Assembly (NCBI GenBank): GCA_949346185.1
Contig: CASGVX010000145.1
Location: 1-5,682, forward strand
DNA length: 5,682 nucleotides
Origin: an uncultured Lachnospiraceae bacterium
GTDB taxonomy: Bacteria; Bacillota; Clostridia; Lachnospirales; Lachnospiraceae
Direction of reading: 5' to 3'
The translations under genes were made by a program, and so were the position numbers. Shown here one piece after another: positions 5,391 to 5,682 of the stretch (its first letter is position 1; each line of letters begins with the position of its first letter). Under the pieces are notes generated by a model. It was not told the origin of the DNA. It worked only from the letters and a program-made list of their open reading frames with translations, and did no database searches.

Positions 5391-5682
5391 TCAGACTTGG
5401 ATATACTCCTTCATAATCTCCTCCACCAGATGCATTTTTTCCTTGGCGGCAACAGTGGTGAGTTCTTGCTTTTTCTTCTCCAGTTCTTCCGAGATTTTCG
5501 ATTCCTCTAGCAGGGAGTCGATGAGTTCCTGCATATCGGGCGTGACCGAGCGGAGGGAGGGGCTGTCTGCCAGAGTTTCTTCCGTGCTGGCGGCAGCGGG
5601 AAAGTCCTCCGCCTCTTCCTCGTCCTCGTCTGGAAGGAAATATTCATCCCGATATTCCTGCAGTTCTTCTGGATATATATAT
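5391..5682 (-). CDS. C-terminal end of an unrecognised acidic protein (partial, 5' end outside window)
   Basis: Open from the window edge to TGA at 5393-5391, giving 96 residues. I do not recognise the family. It starts with a Tyr/Glu-rich stretch (YPEELQEYRDEYF), then a very acidic segment (PDEDEEEAEDF, residues ~17-27), a low-complexity Ala/Ser/Pro linker, and a C-terminal amphipathic helix rich in Glu and Lys (~50-93, EELEKKKQEL then EKMHLVEEIMKEYIQV), which may be a coiled coil. Coding is supported by the strand shared with its neighbours, the open frame with Glu/Asp-rich codon use, and a natural stop 68 bases before the MerR-like gene. The acidic composition contrasts with the basic tail of that next protein. 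The function may be clear from the missing N-terminal part. Confidence 0.7.
   Translation of the reverse strand, partial: YIYPEELQEYRDEYFLPDEDEEEAEDFPAAASTEETLADSPSLRSVTPDMQELIDSLLEESKISEELEKKKQELTTVAAKEKMHLVEEIMKEYIQV

Noticed and set aside
5673..5682. Short AT dinucleotide repeat at the right edge
   Set aside because: Five units only, within coding sequence (Tyr-Ile-Tyr) and cut by the window edge.

Overview
The window looks like a piece of a Firmicutes chromosome, most likely from a Lachnospiraceae-type gut clostridium. This is inferred from the protein types: a long clostridial-style M29 aminopeptidase, a DUF3880/CgeB-like glycosyltransferase, a MerR-like coiled-coil protein, and purine-rich Shine-Dalgarno sites. 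It is not based on a database match. Every gene I can support lies on the minus strand, so transcription runs from high to low coordinates.

In transcription order the layout is as follows. (1) 5682-5391: the C-terminal 96 residues of an unrecognised, very acidic protein that enters from outside the window. (2) 5322-4594: a MerR-type DNA-binding protein with a long coiled coil and a lysine-rich tail. (3) 4593-4428: a 166-base gap with a good candidate promoter at its upstream edge. (4) 4427-3864: rfbC (dTDP-4-dehydrorhamnose 3,5-epimerase). (5) 3770-2916: rfbD (dTDP-4-dehydrorhamnose reductase). (6) 2919-1750: a GT-B glycosyltransferase that most likely starts at a TTG overlapping the rfbD stop. 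(7) 1749-1630: a 120-base leader with unusually strong nested and overlapping inverted repeats. (8) 1629-1: an M29-family metallo-aminopeptidase of at least 543 residues, cut by the left edge before most of its metal ligands.

rfbC, rfbD and the glycosyltransferase form a coherent unit. RfbC and RfbD carry out the last two steps of dTDP-L-rhamnose synthesis, and the coupled glycosyltransferase probably adds rhamnose or a neighbouring sugar to a surface polysaccharide or glycoprotein. The first two pathway enzymes (rfbA, rfbB) are not in the window. The MerR-like protein and the aminopeptidase have no obvious link to rhamnose and may just be neighbours.

The structure least explained by the genes is the leader in front of the aminopeptidase. 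The loop of a hairpin there is a perfect 10-base complement of the sequence three bases upstream of the ribosome binding site, so an RNA pseudoknot or a two-state switch over translation start is possible. No mobile element, CRISPR array, tRNA or rRNA was seen. The longest gap without a gene is 166 bases.
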